Below the pieces are notes generated by a model. That model saw nothing but the letters and a program-made list of their open reading frames with translations. It ran no database searches and was not told where the DNA came from. From assembly GCF_900187455.1 (NCBI RefSeq), contig NZ_FYDX01000014.1:62001-126000 (forward strand): DNA of 64,000 nucleotides. The letters are read 5' to 3'. Below, piece after piece: positions 24,750 through 32,940 of the stretch. The position numbers and the translations under genes are program-made. Each line of letters begins with the position of its first letter. The stretch's first letter is position 1. This DNA comes from Pseudomonas sp. Irchel 3E13. Its GTDB lineage: Bacteria; Pseudomonadota; Gammaproteobacteria; Pseudomonadales; Pseudomonadaceae.

Positions 24750-26120
24750 TTAACGCACGCCCGACTGACGCAGGGCGGCTGGCTGGAAGTCAGCCTTGCT
24801 GGCGGTGAAGCCGAAGTCGTAGGCCTTCTTCTCTTCGTTCTTCATGCCCAGCGCCAGGTAACGGCCCGATTGCAGGTCGTAGATGGCTTCCAGGGTGTAC
24901 CACGGCACTTCCACGTTGTAGTAGTCCTGGGAGTGGGCCTCGGAGACGCGCCACAACTGGTCACGACCGTCGTACTGGTCGATCACCGCCGCTTGCCAGG
25001 TGTCTTCGTCGATGTAGAAGTCACGTTTGGCATAGATGTGGCGCTGGCCCGGTTTCAGGGTCGCGACCACATGCCAGACGCGGCGCAGCTCGTAGCGGGT
25101 CAGGTCCTGATTGATATGGCCCGCCTTGAGGATGTCGGCGTACTTCAGGGTTGGCGAGTCCAGCTTGTAGCTGTTGGAGGCGATGAACAGCTCTTTCTTG
25201 CCTTCCAGTTTCCAGTCGTAGCGGTCTGGCGCACCGTTGAACATGTCCAGGTTGTCGGAAGTCCGCAGACCGTCGGCAGCGGTACCCGGACCGTCATAGG
25301 ACACCTGCGGCGCCTGGCGTACACGGCGCTGACCGGCGTTGTAGACCCACGCCTTGCGCGGCTCCTTGACCTGGTCGAGGGTCTCGTGGACCAGCAGCAC
25401 GGTACCGGCCAGACGTGCCGGAGCAGTCACTTCCTGCTTGAAGTAGAACAGCACGTTGCCTGGCTCTTGCGGGTTGTAGTCCTTCATCTTGTCGCGGAAG
25501 ACGAACTGGTCCTGGAAGTACACCAGGCTGTAGCTGCCGTTGGGCTGCGGCGTGGCCTGGGTCACCAGGCGGGTCACGCTGCCGCCACGGTAGCGGGTGA
25601 TGTGGTTCCAGATCACCTCGACGCCGCTTTTCGGAATCGGGAAAGGCACGGCGGTATCGAAGTTTTCCAGGCCGTTGCCACCCCCTACCAGCGTAGTGGA
25701 GGTGGCGTTCTTCTTGATAGCGGCGAAAACGCTGTCCGGCACGGTAGAGCCGCGGTGGGTCGGGTAGACCGGGATCTTGAAGGTCTCGGGGTAGCGCTTG
25801 AACATCGCGACCTGGCCAGGCGAGAGCTTGTCCTTGTACTGGTCGACGTTCTGCGCGGTGATGGTGAACTTCGGCTTTTCACTACCGTAAGGGTCGGACA
25901 GGAACCCCTTGGCATCGACGGTACCGGCAGTCTTCGACAGCGGCTGCCAGGCCGTGATGGAACCGTCGGCGTTACCGGCCTTTTCCGCGCCCATCGGGGT
26001 CAGCGTCGAGCCCAGTTTGGCCGCTTCGTCGGCGGAAACGGCAGCCATTACGCTGGTCGCCAGCAGGGACAGGCCCAGCACGCCGGCTTTCAGCAGAGTC
26101 TTGGTGGTTTTCATTGTCAT
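24750..26120 (-). CDS. DUF1329 periplasmic/outer-membrane protein
   Basis: A 456-residue exported protein with a signal peptide to about residue 26 (LLATSVMAAV). The mature part is LolA/LppX-like in family assignment and rich in Tyr, Trp and Asp (YDWKLEGKKELF, HVVATLKPGQRHIYAKR, YLALGMKNEEKKAYDFG). DUF1329 proteins nearly always accompany DUF1302 and often an RND transporter, and are suspected to handle hydrophobic compounds at the outer membrane. AGGAAG precedes the chosen ATG by 7 bp. It lies 24 bp downstream of the DUF1302 gene. Confidence 0.88.
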   Translation of the reverse strand: MTMKTTKTLLKAGVLGLSLLATSVMAAVSADEAAKLGSTLTPMGAEKAGNADGSITAWQPLSKTAGTVDAKGFLSDPYGSEKPKFTITAQNVDQYKDKLSPGQVAMFKRYPETFKIPVYPTHRGSTVPDSVFAAIKKNATSTTLVGGGNGLENFDTAVPFPIPKSGVEVIWNHITRYRGGSVTRLVTQATPQPNGSYSLVYFQDQFVFRDKMKDYNPQEPGNVLFYFKQEVTAPARLAGTVLLVHETLDQVKEPRKAWVYNAGQRRVRQAPQVSYDGPGTAADGLRTSDNLDMFNGAPDRYDWKLEGKKELFIASNSYKLDSPTLKYADILKAGHINQDLTRYELRRVWHVVATLKPGQRHIYAKRDFYIDEDTWQAAVIDQYDGRDQLWRVSEAHSQDYYNVEVPWYTLEAIYDLQSGRYLALGMKNEEKKAYDFGFTASKADFQPAALRQSGVR

Positions 26121-26144
26121 GTTCTTCTTCCTGAATCAATGCGC

Positions 26145-28025
26145 TTAGAAGTTCACGCCGAAGCTGAGGGCGACAAAGTCGCGGTCATCCACGGTGGTGT
26201 ACTTGCCGTCGAAGAAGTTGGTGTACGACAGGCTGGCGGTGTAGGTGTTCTGGTATTCGGCATCCAGACCGAGGCTGACGGCCTTGCGACCTTCCTCGAA
26301 GTTGCCGCCAGGACCAGGCGAGTAGCCTTCCACGTCGTGGGACCAGGCCACGCTCGGCTTGAGGTTCACGCCGGCGAACACGTCCGGGTAATCCCAGATG
26401 GCGCGGCCGCGGTAGCCCCAGGAGGTGCGGGTGGTGTAGCCGTCGTCTTCGCAATTGCGGTCGAGGTTGGCGGTCGAGGCACCATTGGCGGCACCACCGA
26501 TGGTGCTGGTGTTGAGCACCACACAGGTATTGCGGCCCGCGGTGGCTGGCAGAGGGCCTGGGCCGTATACCGGGTCACGGCCGTAACGGACCTTGCTGCT
26601 GCTTTCCAGCCCGCCGACCACGGTCACACCGACTTCACCCACCAGCGTCAGGCGGCTGGCGCCCATGACCTGGTCGAAGAAGTGCGTGAAGGTGGTCTGG
26701 AACTGAGTGACTTCCTTGCGGCGATAGCCGTGCAGGTCCTGGCCTGGAGTGCCTTTGAGCAGCGAAGCGTTGCCCAGGCCGAAGGCCGGAGGCAGCGCGG
26801 TGACACCCGCGTAGAGAATGTCGGTGGTGTTGAGCTGCACCGGAGCATTCGGGCGATAGCTGACTTCACCGCTCCACGCGGTACCGGTTGGCAACGTGGT
26901 GGAGAAACTCAGGCCGTAGAGACGGATATCTTCCGGGTACTCGACAAAGTACTTCGAGTTGCCTGCAACGATGATCGGCGCTGCGGTACCCGCCCCGGCT
27001 GCCGCCGTGTAGGCCGCCTGAGGCGCGCCGGTGGCGCTGAAGATCGGTGCACGGCTGTGGTAGTTCATCGCGTACAGCCCGAACTCGGTGTTCAACGGCT
27101 CGTACATGTAGCGCAGGGCCACGCCGAACTGGCCGCTGTCGCGGGCATCACGGTCCGGGCCGCGAGCAACCTTCACGCCTTCGGCATTGACGTCGATGCC
27201 CAGGGCCCTGAATGTCGCCTGCTGTACCGGGGTCAGCGCACGGTTGCTGGCCAGTACGCGCAGGTTGTCCGAGCAACCATCCGCGATCACGTCCGGCTGC
27301 GAGAAGAACGTTCCGCAGTTATCCACCACGGTCTGGTCCCACTCGAGCTGGTAGAAGGCTTCGGCCGACAGGTTGTCGGTCAGGCTCTGGGAGATGTAGA
27401 ACATGTTGACCGGGATCAGGCCTTCCTTGATCTCCGAGCCAGGACGGCGGAACGCGGATACGTCAATCGGGTTGATAGCGTTGATACCGCTGCCGATGAA
27501 GGTACTTTCACCCCAGCTCACCACCTGCTTGCCGAGGCGAACGCTACCCGGCAGATCGGCGATGGAATAGTTGTGGTACACGAAGGCGTCGAGAATCTGC
27601 GCGCCGGAGGACTTTGCGCCTTCCTTGCGGTTCGAGTCGCTGATGTCCTTGAACTCGCGGCCCTCATCCTTCAACTCGAAGTCATACCAGTACTTGCCCC
27701 GGACGAAGACGCCGGTGTCGCCGTACTTGAGTTCGAGGTCATGGATGCCCTTGAAGATCTTCGAGAAGGTCTCGCCCTTCTTGAAGTTCAGGTGACCGTC
27801 GTCGGAGGTCTGCGACAGACCCTTGCCGCCGTTGTTCACCCCGATCAGGTTCTTGTTCGGGTTGGCGGTGGACCAGCTCGCACCGACCGACAGCGACGAG
27901 TCGAAACTCCCCTCGATCTCACCGATGTTGAAACTGACGGCGAATGCTGGACTTGCAAGCGTAGAAGCGAGGCTGACGGCCAGGGGCAGTTTCGCCCGGC
28001 GCCAGAACAGATTTACTGATGTCAT
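26145..28025 (-). CDS. DUF1302 outer-membrane beta-barrel protein
   Basis: A 626-residue protein with signal peptide to about residue 29 (STLASPAFA-VSF). A long series of alternating aromatic strands follows, ending in DRDFVALSFGVNF, a typical C-terminal outer-membrane barrel signature with terminal Phe. The family is a probable channel for hydrophobic substrates partnered by DUF1329. It is the first gene of the pair; 325 bp separate it from the acyl-CoA ligase gene. Function by experiment is not known to me for this subgroup. Confidence 0.88.
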   Translation of the reverse strand: MTSVNLFWRRAKLPLAVSLASTLASPAFAVSFNIGEIEGSFDSSLSVGASWSTANPNKNLIGVNNGGKGLSQTSDDGHLNFKKGETFSKIFKGIHDLELKYGDTGVFVRGKYWYDFELKDEGREFKDISDSNRKEGAKSSGAQILDAFVYHNYSIADLPGSVRLGKQVVSWGESTFIGSGINAINPIDVSAFRRPGSEIKEGLIPVNMFYISQSLTDNLSAEAFYQLEWDQTVVDNCGTFFSQPDVIADGCSDNLRVLASNRALTPVQQATFRALGIDVNAEGVKVARGPDRDARDSGQFGVALRYMYEPLNTEFGLYAMNYHSRAPIFSATGAPQAAYTAAAGAGTAAPIIVAGNSKYFVEYPEDIRLYGLSFSTTLPTGTAWSGEVSYRPNAPVQLNTTDILYAGVTALPPAFGLGNASLLKGTPGQDLHGYRRKEVTQFQTTFTHFFDQVMGASRLTLVGEVGVTVVGGLESSSKVRYGRDPVYGPGPLPATAGRNTCVVLNTSTIGGAANGASTANLDRNCEDDGYTTRTSWGYRGRAIWDYPDVFAGVNLKPSVAWSHDVEGYSPGPGGNFEEGRKAVSLGLDAEYQNTYTASLSYTNFFDGKYTTVDDRDFVALSFGVNF

Positions 28026-28350
28026 CGACGCTACTCCATGTACTTTATTTTTATGGCAGTGAGTCCTTCAATGAAACGGAGGCCGATCGGTCGCCAGACT
28101 GGCAGGGCGTATGTCGGTGCGCTGCATGCGCATTCCCCATTCCTCAAAATCCCCTGACCCGACTATAGCCAGCAGGTAGTAGTGCTTGATCCCTCTAAAG
28201 TGTGATTTGCACATCACACCCGCTCATGGCAGGGCCGGAGCGGGTGAGCTACAGGCTGGCTGGGCAAGAATGGCTGATATTTTCCATTTCACAAGGCAGC
28301 GGGGCCTCTGGAATGCGGCCCGCGTCGGTCAAGACGCGGGCCGGTGCGGC
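28026..28350. other. Upstream region of the DUF1302 gene and 3' flank of the ligase gene
   Basis: A perfect GC-rich hairpin (28317-28342) follows the ligase stop. The remaining 290 bp should carry the promoter of the DUF1302-DUF1329 pair. TGTGATTTGCACATCACA near 28200-28217 is an 18-bp near-perfect dyad (TGTGAT-TTGCAC-ATCACA) resembling a CRP/Vfr or FadR-like operator. Confidence 0.5.
28317..28342 (-). terminator. Hairpin downstream of the acyl-CoA ligase gene
   Basis: Perfect 10-bp arms GGCCCGCGTC and GACGCGGGCC with loop GGTCAA, 9 bp beyond the stop. No T-run. Confidence 0.6.
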
Positions 28351-30033
28351 TTACAGGGTGGAAAGAAAAGCGCTGTTGCTGGCCTGCCACTCGACGATAT
28401 CGATGCGGATACGCTTCTTGTCGAGCTTGCCGACACTGGTCTTGGGAATTTCGGTAACAAGCGCGATCTGGCTGGGGATTGCCCACTTGTTGATGTGGCC
28501 CAGCTCGACAAAAGGCTTCAAGTGTTCCTTCAATACCCGCGCATCGATGCTCGCGCCGTCCCGCACCACCAGCAGCGCGAACGGCCGCTCGCCCCACTGC
28601 GGATCGGCGATGCCCACCACCGCCACTTCGCGGACCGCCGGATGGCGACTGATCAGGTCTTCCAGGTCGAGTGACGACACCCACTCGCCGCCGGTCTTGA
28701 TCACGTCCTTGATGCGGTCGCGGATGTCGATCACGCCCATGCTGTCGAGGGTTGCCACATCGCCGGTGTGCAGCCAGCCGCCGGCCCACAGCTCCTCGCT
28801 CTTGGCCTCTTCGCGGTAGTAACCCATGGTCAGCCACGGCGCACGCAGGACCAGTTCGCCCTGGGCTTCGCCATCGGCCGGAAGGAATCTGCCGTCGCCG
28901 TCGACGATCGCCGCTTCCACCAGCGGCACCGGCACGCCGGCCTTGATCCGATAAGTGACGCACTCGTCCTCGCTGCCGGCCAGCAGTTCTTCGTTAAGGT
29001 GCGCGCACGCTACCAGCGGGCAGGTCTCGGACATGCCGTAGGCGGCGGTCAACTGGATGCCGCGGGCCTTGGCCGCTTCGTACAGCGCGCGGTTCAGCGC
29101 GCTGCCGCCGATGATGATCTTCCAGCCGCCGAAGTCCTCGTTCTGCGCGCCCTTGGCGTTGAGCAGCATCTGCAGGATGGTCGGTACGCAGTGGGAGAAA
29201 CTGACTTTCTCGTCGCGCCACAACTTGACCAACAGTTCCGGATCGTAACGCCCCGGGTACACCTGCTTGAGGCCGAGCATGGTCGCGACATACGGAATGC
29301 CCCAGGCGTGAACGTGGAACATCGGCGTGATGGGCATGTAGACGTCGTCGGTGCCGAGCAGGCGGATGCTGTCGATGCTACCGGTAACAGTGGCCACCCC
29401 CATGGTGTGCAGCACCAGTTGGCGGTGGGTGAAGTAGACGCCCTTGGGGTTACCGGTGGTGCCGGTGGTGTAGAAGGTGGTGGCGACGGAATTTTCGTCG
29501 AAATCCGGGAAGTCGTAGTGCGGGCTGGCGGCGGCCAGCAGTTGCTCGTATTCGCCGACCAGGCCAGGCAGCTCGGTGGTTTTCTCGGGACCATCGGTGA
29601 GCAGGATGGTTTTTTCCACCGTGGTCAATTGCCCGGCAATCGCCTGGTAGAGCCCGACGAACTCGCTGTTGACCAGCACGAAGCGGTCGTCGGCGTGGTT
29701 CATGGTGTAGAGGATCTGCTCCGGCGACAGGCGCACGTTGATGGTGTGCACCACCGCGCCGATCATCGGAATGGCAAACATGCACTCCAGGTAGCGATGG
29801 CTGTCCCAGTCCATCACTGCCACGGTATCGCCGGCCTTGACCCCGGCTTCGGTGAGCACGTTGGCCAGGCGCGCAATGCGCTCGTTGAGGGTCAGGTAGC
29901 TGTAGCGCAACTGGTCGCGGTAGACGATCTCGCGGGTTTTCTCGTAGCGGCTGCCAGACATGAGCAGGCGCTTGATCAACAGCGGAAACTGATACGCACC
30001 CTCGGCGGGGGCGATGATACGGGTCTGCAACAT
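28351..30033 (-). CDS. fadDx: Fatty acyl-CoA ligase of the FadDx type
   Basis: A 560-residue AMP-forming acyl-CoA synthetase. The P-loop-like motif is YTTGTTGNPKGVYFTHRQ, the adenylate motif GMSETCPLV, then GWLHTGDVATLD with DRIKDVIKTGGEW, and the C-terminal catalytic lysine is in PKTSVGKLDKKRIR. It activates medium- or long-chain acids, or aromatic side-chain acids, to CoA thioesters. It closely resembles what I recall of P. putida PP_2213 (FadDx), which is also near DUF1302/DUF1329 genes. It probably acts downstream of import through the DUF1302 channel. Confidence 0.85.
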   Translation of the reverse strand: MLQTRIIAPAEGAYQFPLLIKRLLMSGSRYEKTREIVYRDQLRYSYLTLNERIARLANVLTEAGVKAGDTVAVMDWDSHRYLECMFAIPMIGAVVHTINVRLSPEQILYTMNHADDRFVLVNSEFVGLYQAIAGQLTTVEKTILLTDGPEKTTELPGLVGEYEQLLAAASPHYDFPDFDENSVATTFYTTGTTGNPKGVYFTHRQLVLHTMGVATVTGSIDSIRLLGTDDVYMPITPMFHVHAWGIPYVATMLGLKQVYPGRYDPELLVKLWRDEKVSFSHCVPTILQMLLNAKGAQNEDFGGWKIIIGGSALNRALYEAAKARGIQLTAAYGMSETCPLVACAHLNEELLAGSEDECVTYRIKAGVPVPLVEAAIVDGDGRFLPADGEAQGELVLRAPWLTMGYYREEAKSEELWAGGWLHTGDVATLDSMGVIDIRDRIKDVIKTGGEWVSSLDLEDLISRHPAVREVAVVGIADPQWGERPFALLVVRDGASIDARVLKEHLKPFVELGHINKWAIPSQIALVTEIPKTSVGKLDKKRIRIDIVEWQASNSAFLSTL

Positions 30034-30099
30034 GGGAGTCCCTTTTCTGGAGTTGCACGGGGCATGGACAAAGCTGTCCTTACTCTAGAACGGGCCAGC

Positions 30100-30135
30100 G
30101 GCGGTCAAATCAGCCAAAGGAATGATTTGACCGCC
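30100..30135. promoter_or_regulatory. 13-bp perfect inverted repeat upstream of fadDx
   Basis: GGCGGTCAAATCA and TGATTTGACCGCC are separated by 10 bp, 67 bp before the fadDx start and 38 bp after the lysE-type stop. It could be the terminator of the lysE gene or an operator for fadDx. There is no T-run, and the CAAATCA/TGATTTG core is unlike a GC-rich terminator. Confidence 0.55.
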
Positions 30136-30172
30136 ATTCGACCGAACGGTCATACCGTCCGGCCGCCTCTGT

Positions 30173-30802
30173 TCAGCGTATTTCGCTGAACGCGATCTTT
30201 ATCCCGAGGGCGATCAGCACAGCGCCCATGGTGCGGTCGAACCAGTGCCCCATGCGGGCAAAGCCGGCGCGCACGCGGGCCTGGCTGAACAGCATCGCCA
30301 CCAGGCAGAACCACATGCCGGTGGCCAGCGCCAGGTACACGCCGTAACCGGCCTGGACCGACAGCGGTGTATGCGGGTTGATGACCACGGTGAACAACGA
30401 CAGGAAAAACAGCGTCGCCTTGGGGTTCAGGCCATTGGTCATGAAACCGGCGACGAAGGCCGCGCGCGGTGTGCGTTCGACGGTGGAAACCTGGATCGCC
30501 TCGCCGCCCGCGCCAGCCGGCTTGGCGCGCAGGGCCTTGAAGCCGATGTACACGAGGTAGGCGGCGGCGGCCCATTTCAGCACGTTGAACAGCATGATCG
30601 ACTGCGACACGATCAGGCCGATGCCCAGCAGCGAGTAGCCCACATGCAGGAAAATCGCCGTGCCCACGCCAAAGGCGGTCCAGGTCCCGGCACGGCGACC
30701 GTGGGTCACGCTTTCGCGCACGACCACGGCGAAGTCCGGGCCGGGGCTGGCGACGGCCAGCAAGTGAATCAGCGCGACCGTGAGAAATTCTGCCCAATAC
30801 AT
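30173..30802 (-). CDS. LysE/RhtB family amino-acid exporter
   Basis: A 209-residue inner-membrane protein with about six hydrophobic helices and the family motif ASPGPDFAVVVRES in helix 1, plus GFMTNGLNPKATLFFLSLF in the middle. It exports amino acids or related amines. It diverges from the oxidoreductase gene at 30961. Confidence 0.88.
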   Translation of the reverse strand: MYWAEFLTVALIHLLAVASPGPDFAVVVRESVTHGRRAGTWTAFGVGTAIFLHVGYSLLGIGLIVSQSIMLFNVLKWAAAAYLVYIGFKALRAKPAGAGGEAIQVSTVERTPRAAFVAGFMTNGLNPKATLFFLSLFTVVINPHTPLSVQAGYGVYLALATGMWFCLVAMLFSQARVRAGFARMGHWFDRTMGAVLIALGIKIAFSEIR

Positions 30803-30899
30803 GAAAAGCGGCTCCTGGTAAAAATGAGGGGCGTACCTTAACGATTCATAACTTGTTACAACAGGTACAGTTGGGTGTGGTCTTCAGTGCCCTACAAGC

Positions 30900-30931
30900 T
30901 TGACCCTCCCCCAAGGGTCAACCCCTACCCT
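30900..30931 (+). promoter_or_regulatory. MerR-type promoter with long spacer and dyad
   Basis: The palindrome TTGACCCT-CCCCCA-AGGGTCAA (30900-30921) starts with the -35 TTGACC and fills the spacer. The -10 candidate TACCCT is at 30926-30931, giving a 20-bp spacer. Overlong spacers with a central dyad are the signature of MerR-activated promoters, and a MerR gene is the second gene downstream. Confidence 0.65.
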
Positions 30932-30960
30932 GCGCCCTTTTCCCAAGGGCCCCGCCACAC

Positions 30961-31536
30961 ATGACCCAACGCATCCTGATCATCCTCGGCCACCCCGCCT
31001 CCGACAGTTTCTGCGCCACCCTAGGCCAGCACTACGCCGACGCTGCCCGCGAGGCCGGCCACGACGTCCGCCTCCTCAAACTGGGCGACCTCGCTTTCGA
31101 CCCGATCCTGCGCCTGGGCTACCGCCAGGAGCAGCCGCTGGAACCCGACCTGCTCGAAGCCCAAGAGCACATCACCTGGGCCCAACGCCTGGTGCTGGTC
31201 TACCCGGTCTGGTGGGGCGGCGTGCCGGCGCTGCTCAAGGGTTTTCTCGACCGGATACTGCTGCCGGGCTTCGCCTTTCGCTACAGGAGCGGCTCGCCCT
31301 TCCCGGAAAAACTCCTGGCCGGGCGCACCGCCCACCTGCTGGTGACCCTGGACACTCCGCCCTGGTTCTTTCGCTGGATCTACGGCGCGCCCGCCCTGCA
31401 CCAGATGCGCCGCACCACCCTGGCCTTCTGTGGTATCCGCCCGGAAAAGACGCTAACGTTCGGCCCGGTTCTCCACTCCACGCCGCGGCGCCGCCAGTCC
31501 TGGCTACAGCAGGTCCGCGCCCTGGCCCTGCATTGA
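30961..31536 (+). CDS. NAD(P)H-dependent oxidoreductase (flavodoxin-like quinone reductase)
   Basis: A 191-residue protein of the NQO1/KefF-type flavodoxin fold. ILGHPASDSFCATL is the phosphate-binding loop for FMN/FAD, and LVYPVWWGGVPALLKGFLDR is the family's second motif. It probably reduces quinones or azo/nitro compounds with NAD(P)H. It is the first gene of an operon with a MerR regulator and a hydroxyacid dehydrogenase. Confidence 0.85.
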   Translation: MTQRILIILGHPASDSFCATLGQHYADAAREAGHDVRLLKLGDLAFDPILRLGYRQEQPLEPDLLEAQEHITWAQRLVLVYPVWWGGVPALLKGFLDRILLPGFAFRYRSGSPFPEKLLAGRTAHLLVTLDTPPWFFRWIYGAPALHQMRRTTLAFCGIRPEKTLTFGPVLHSTPRRRQSWLQQVRALALH

Positions 31537-31547
31537 AAGGATGTTCG

Positions 31548-31907
31548 ATGTACATCGGCGAAGCCGCCCGCCTCTCCGGCACCACCATCAAGTGCATCCG
31601 CCACTACGAAAGCATCGGCCTGCTGCCCCCGGCGAAACGCCAGGGCAAGTACCGCATCTATGACCCGCACGACGTAGAGCTGCTGGCGCTGATCAAATGC
31701 GCGCAGCGGCTCGGCTTTACCCTCCGCGAGATGCAGGCTCTAATGGCCGACGGACAGATTTCCCTCGAGCGTGCCCGCCAGGCCATCGCCGGCAAGAGCA
31801 CGCAACTGCGCCAGCGGATCGACGACCTGCAACGGCAATTCGATGAATTGCAGGCGTTCGACGCCAATCTGCAGCAGATTACCGACACCTGCTTTCCCCC
31901 TCTCTAA
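31548..31907 (+). CDS. MerR family transcriptional regulator
   Basis: A 119-residue MerR protein: IGEAARLSGTTIKCIRHYES is the winged HTH, and residues 70-115 form the dimer coiled coil. The C-terminus lacks the clustered cysteines of metal- or redox-sensing members; one Cys is near the end (DTCFPPL). The start at MYIGEAARLSG follows AAGG. It lies 11 bp after the oxidoreductase gene and presumably acts on the dyad promoter at 30900. Confidence 0.88.
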   Translation: MYIGEAARLSGTTIKCIRHYESIGLLPPAKRQGKYRIYDPHDVELLALIKCAQRLGFTLREMQALMADGQISLERARQAIAGKSTQLRQRIDDLQRQFDELQAFDANLQQITDTCFPPL

Positions 31908-31932
31908 TCCGCCACCGATCCAGGAGCCCTTC

Positions 31933-32889
31933 ATGACCCACGCCGTCTTTCTCGATCACAGCTCGCTGGACCTCGGTGATCTCGACCTGAGCGGTCTGCG
32001 CGACTGTTTCGACAGTTTCGACGTCCACCCCGCCACCGCCCCCGAGCAGGTCGCCGAGCGCCTGCGCGGTGCCGATGTGGTGATCAGCAACAAGGTGGTG
32101 CTGGACGCCGCCGCCCTCAAGGCCAGCCCGGACCTGAAGCTGATCCTGGTGGCCGCCACTGGCACCAATAACGTCGACCTGCAGGCCGCCCGCGCCCAGG
32201 GCATTGTGGTCAGCAACTGCCAGGGCTACGGCACGCCGTCAGTAGCCCAGCACACCCTGACGTTGCTGCTGGCACTGGCCACTCGCCTGCCGGACTACCA
32301 ACAGGCGGTCGCCGCCGGCAAATGGGGCCAGGCCAAGCAGTTCTGCCTGCTGGATTTCCCTATCGTCGAGCTGGAAGGCAAAACCCTCGGCCTGCTCGGC
32401 CACGGCGAGCTGGGCAGCGCCGTCGGGCGACTGGCCGAGGCCTTCGGCATGCGCGTCCTGCTCGGCCAACTGCCGGGCCGGCCACCGCGTGAAGATCGCC
32501 TGAGCCTGGACGAGTTGCTGCCCCAGGTCGACGCCCTGACCCTGCACTGCCCACTCAACGACAGCACCCGCCACATGATCGGCGCGGCGCAACTGGCGCT
32601 GCTCAAGCCCGGCGCCTTTATCGTCAACACCGCCCGCGGCGGCCTGATCGACGAACAGGCGCTGGCCGACACCCTGCGCGCGGGCCATCTGGGCGGTGCG
32701 GCGACCGACGTGCTTTCGGTCGAGCCGCCCGTCAACGGCAACCCGCTGCTGGCGCCCGACATCCCGCGCCTGATCGTCACCCCGCACAGCGCCTGGGGCG
32801 CGGTGGAAGCGCGGCAGCGGATCGTCGAGCAGTTGAGCGAAAACGCTCGTGCGTTCCTGAGTGGCAGCCCACGGCGGGTGGTCAGCTAA
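31933..32889 (+). CDS. D-2-hydroxyacid dehydrogenase
   Basis: A 318-residue NAD(P)-dependent dehydrogenase of the glycerate/hydroxypyruvate reductase group. GLLGHGELGSAVG is the nucleotide fold, NTARGGLID carries the catalytic arginine region, and VTPHSAWG the catalytic histidine. The start MTHAVFLDHSS has AGGAG 7-8 bp upstream. It is the third gene of the oxidoreductase-merR unit; the substrate may be hydroxypyruvate or glyoxylate. Confidence 0.85.
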   Translation: MTHAVFLDHSSLDLGDLDLSGLRDCFDSFDVHPATAPEQVAERLRGADVVISNKVVLDAAALKASPDLKLILVAATGTNNVDLQAARAQGIVVSNCQGYGTPSVAQHTLTLLLALATRLPDYQQAVAAGKWGQAKQFCLLDFPIVELEGKTLGLLGHGELGSAVGRLAEAFGMRVLLGQLPGRPPREDRLSLDELLPQVDALTLHCPLNDSTRHMIGAAQLALLKPGAFIVNTARGGLIDEQALADTLRAGHLGGAATDVLSVEPPVNGNPLLAPDIPRLIVTPHSAWGAVEARQRIVEQLSENARAFLSGSPRRVVS

Positions 32890-32940
32890 GCCAAGGCGGG
32901 TTCTGTTAGACTTCGCCACTTTTTTCAGGAGCCGCCGTCC

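Noticed and set aside
24678..28019. Plus-strand open frame of over 1100 codons opposite the DUF1329 and DUF1302 genes
   Set aside because: Minus-strand genes have signal peptides, family motifs, a ribosome binding site and a terminator; the plus frame is a GC-rich antisense shadow full of His, Arg, Gly and Val runs.
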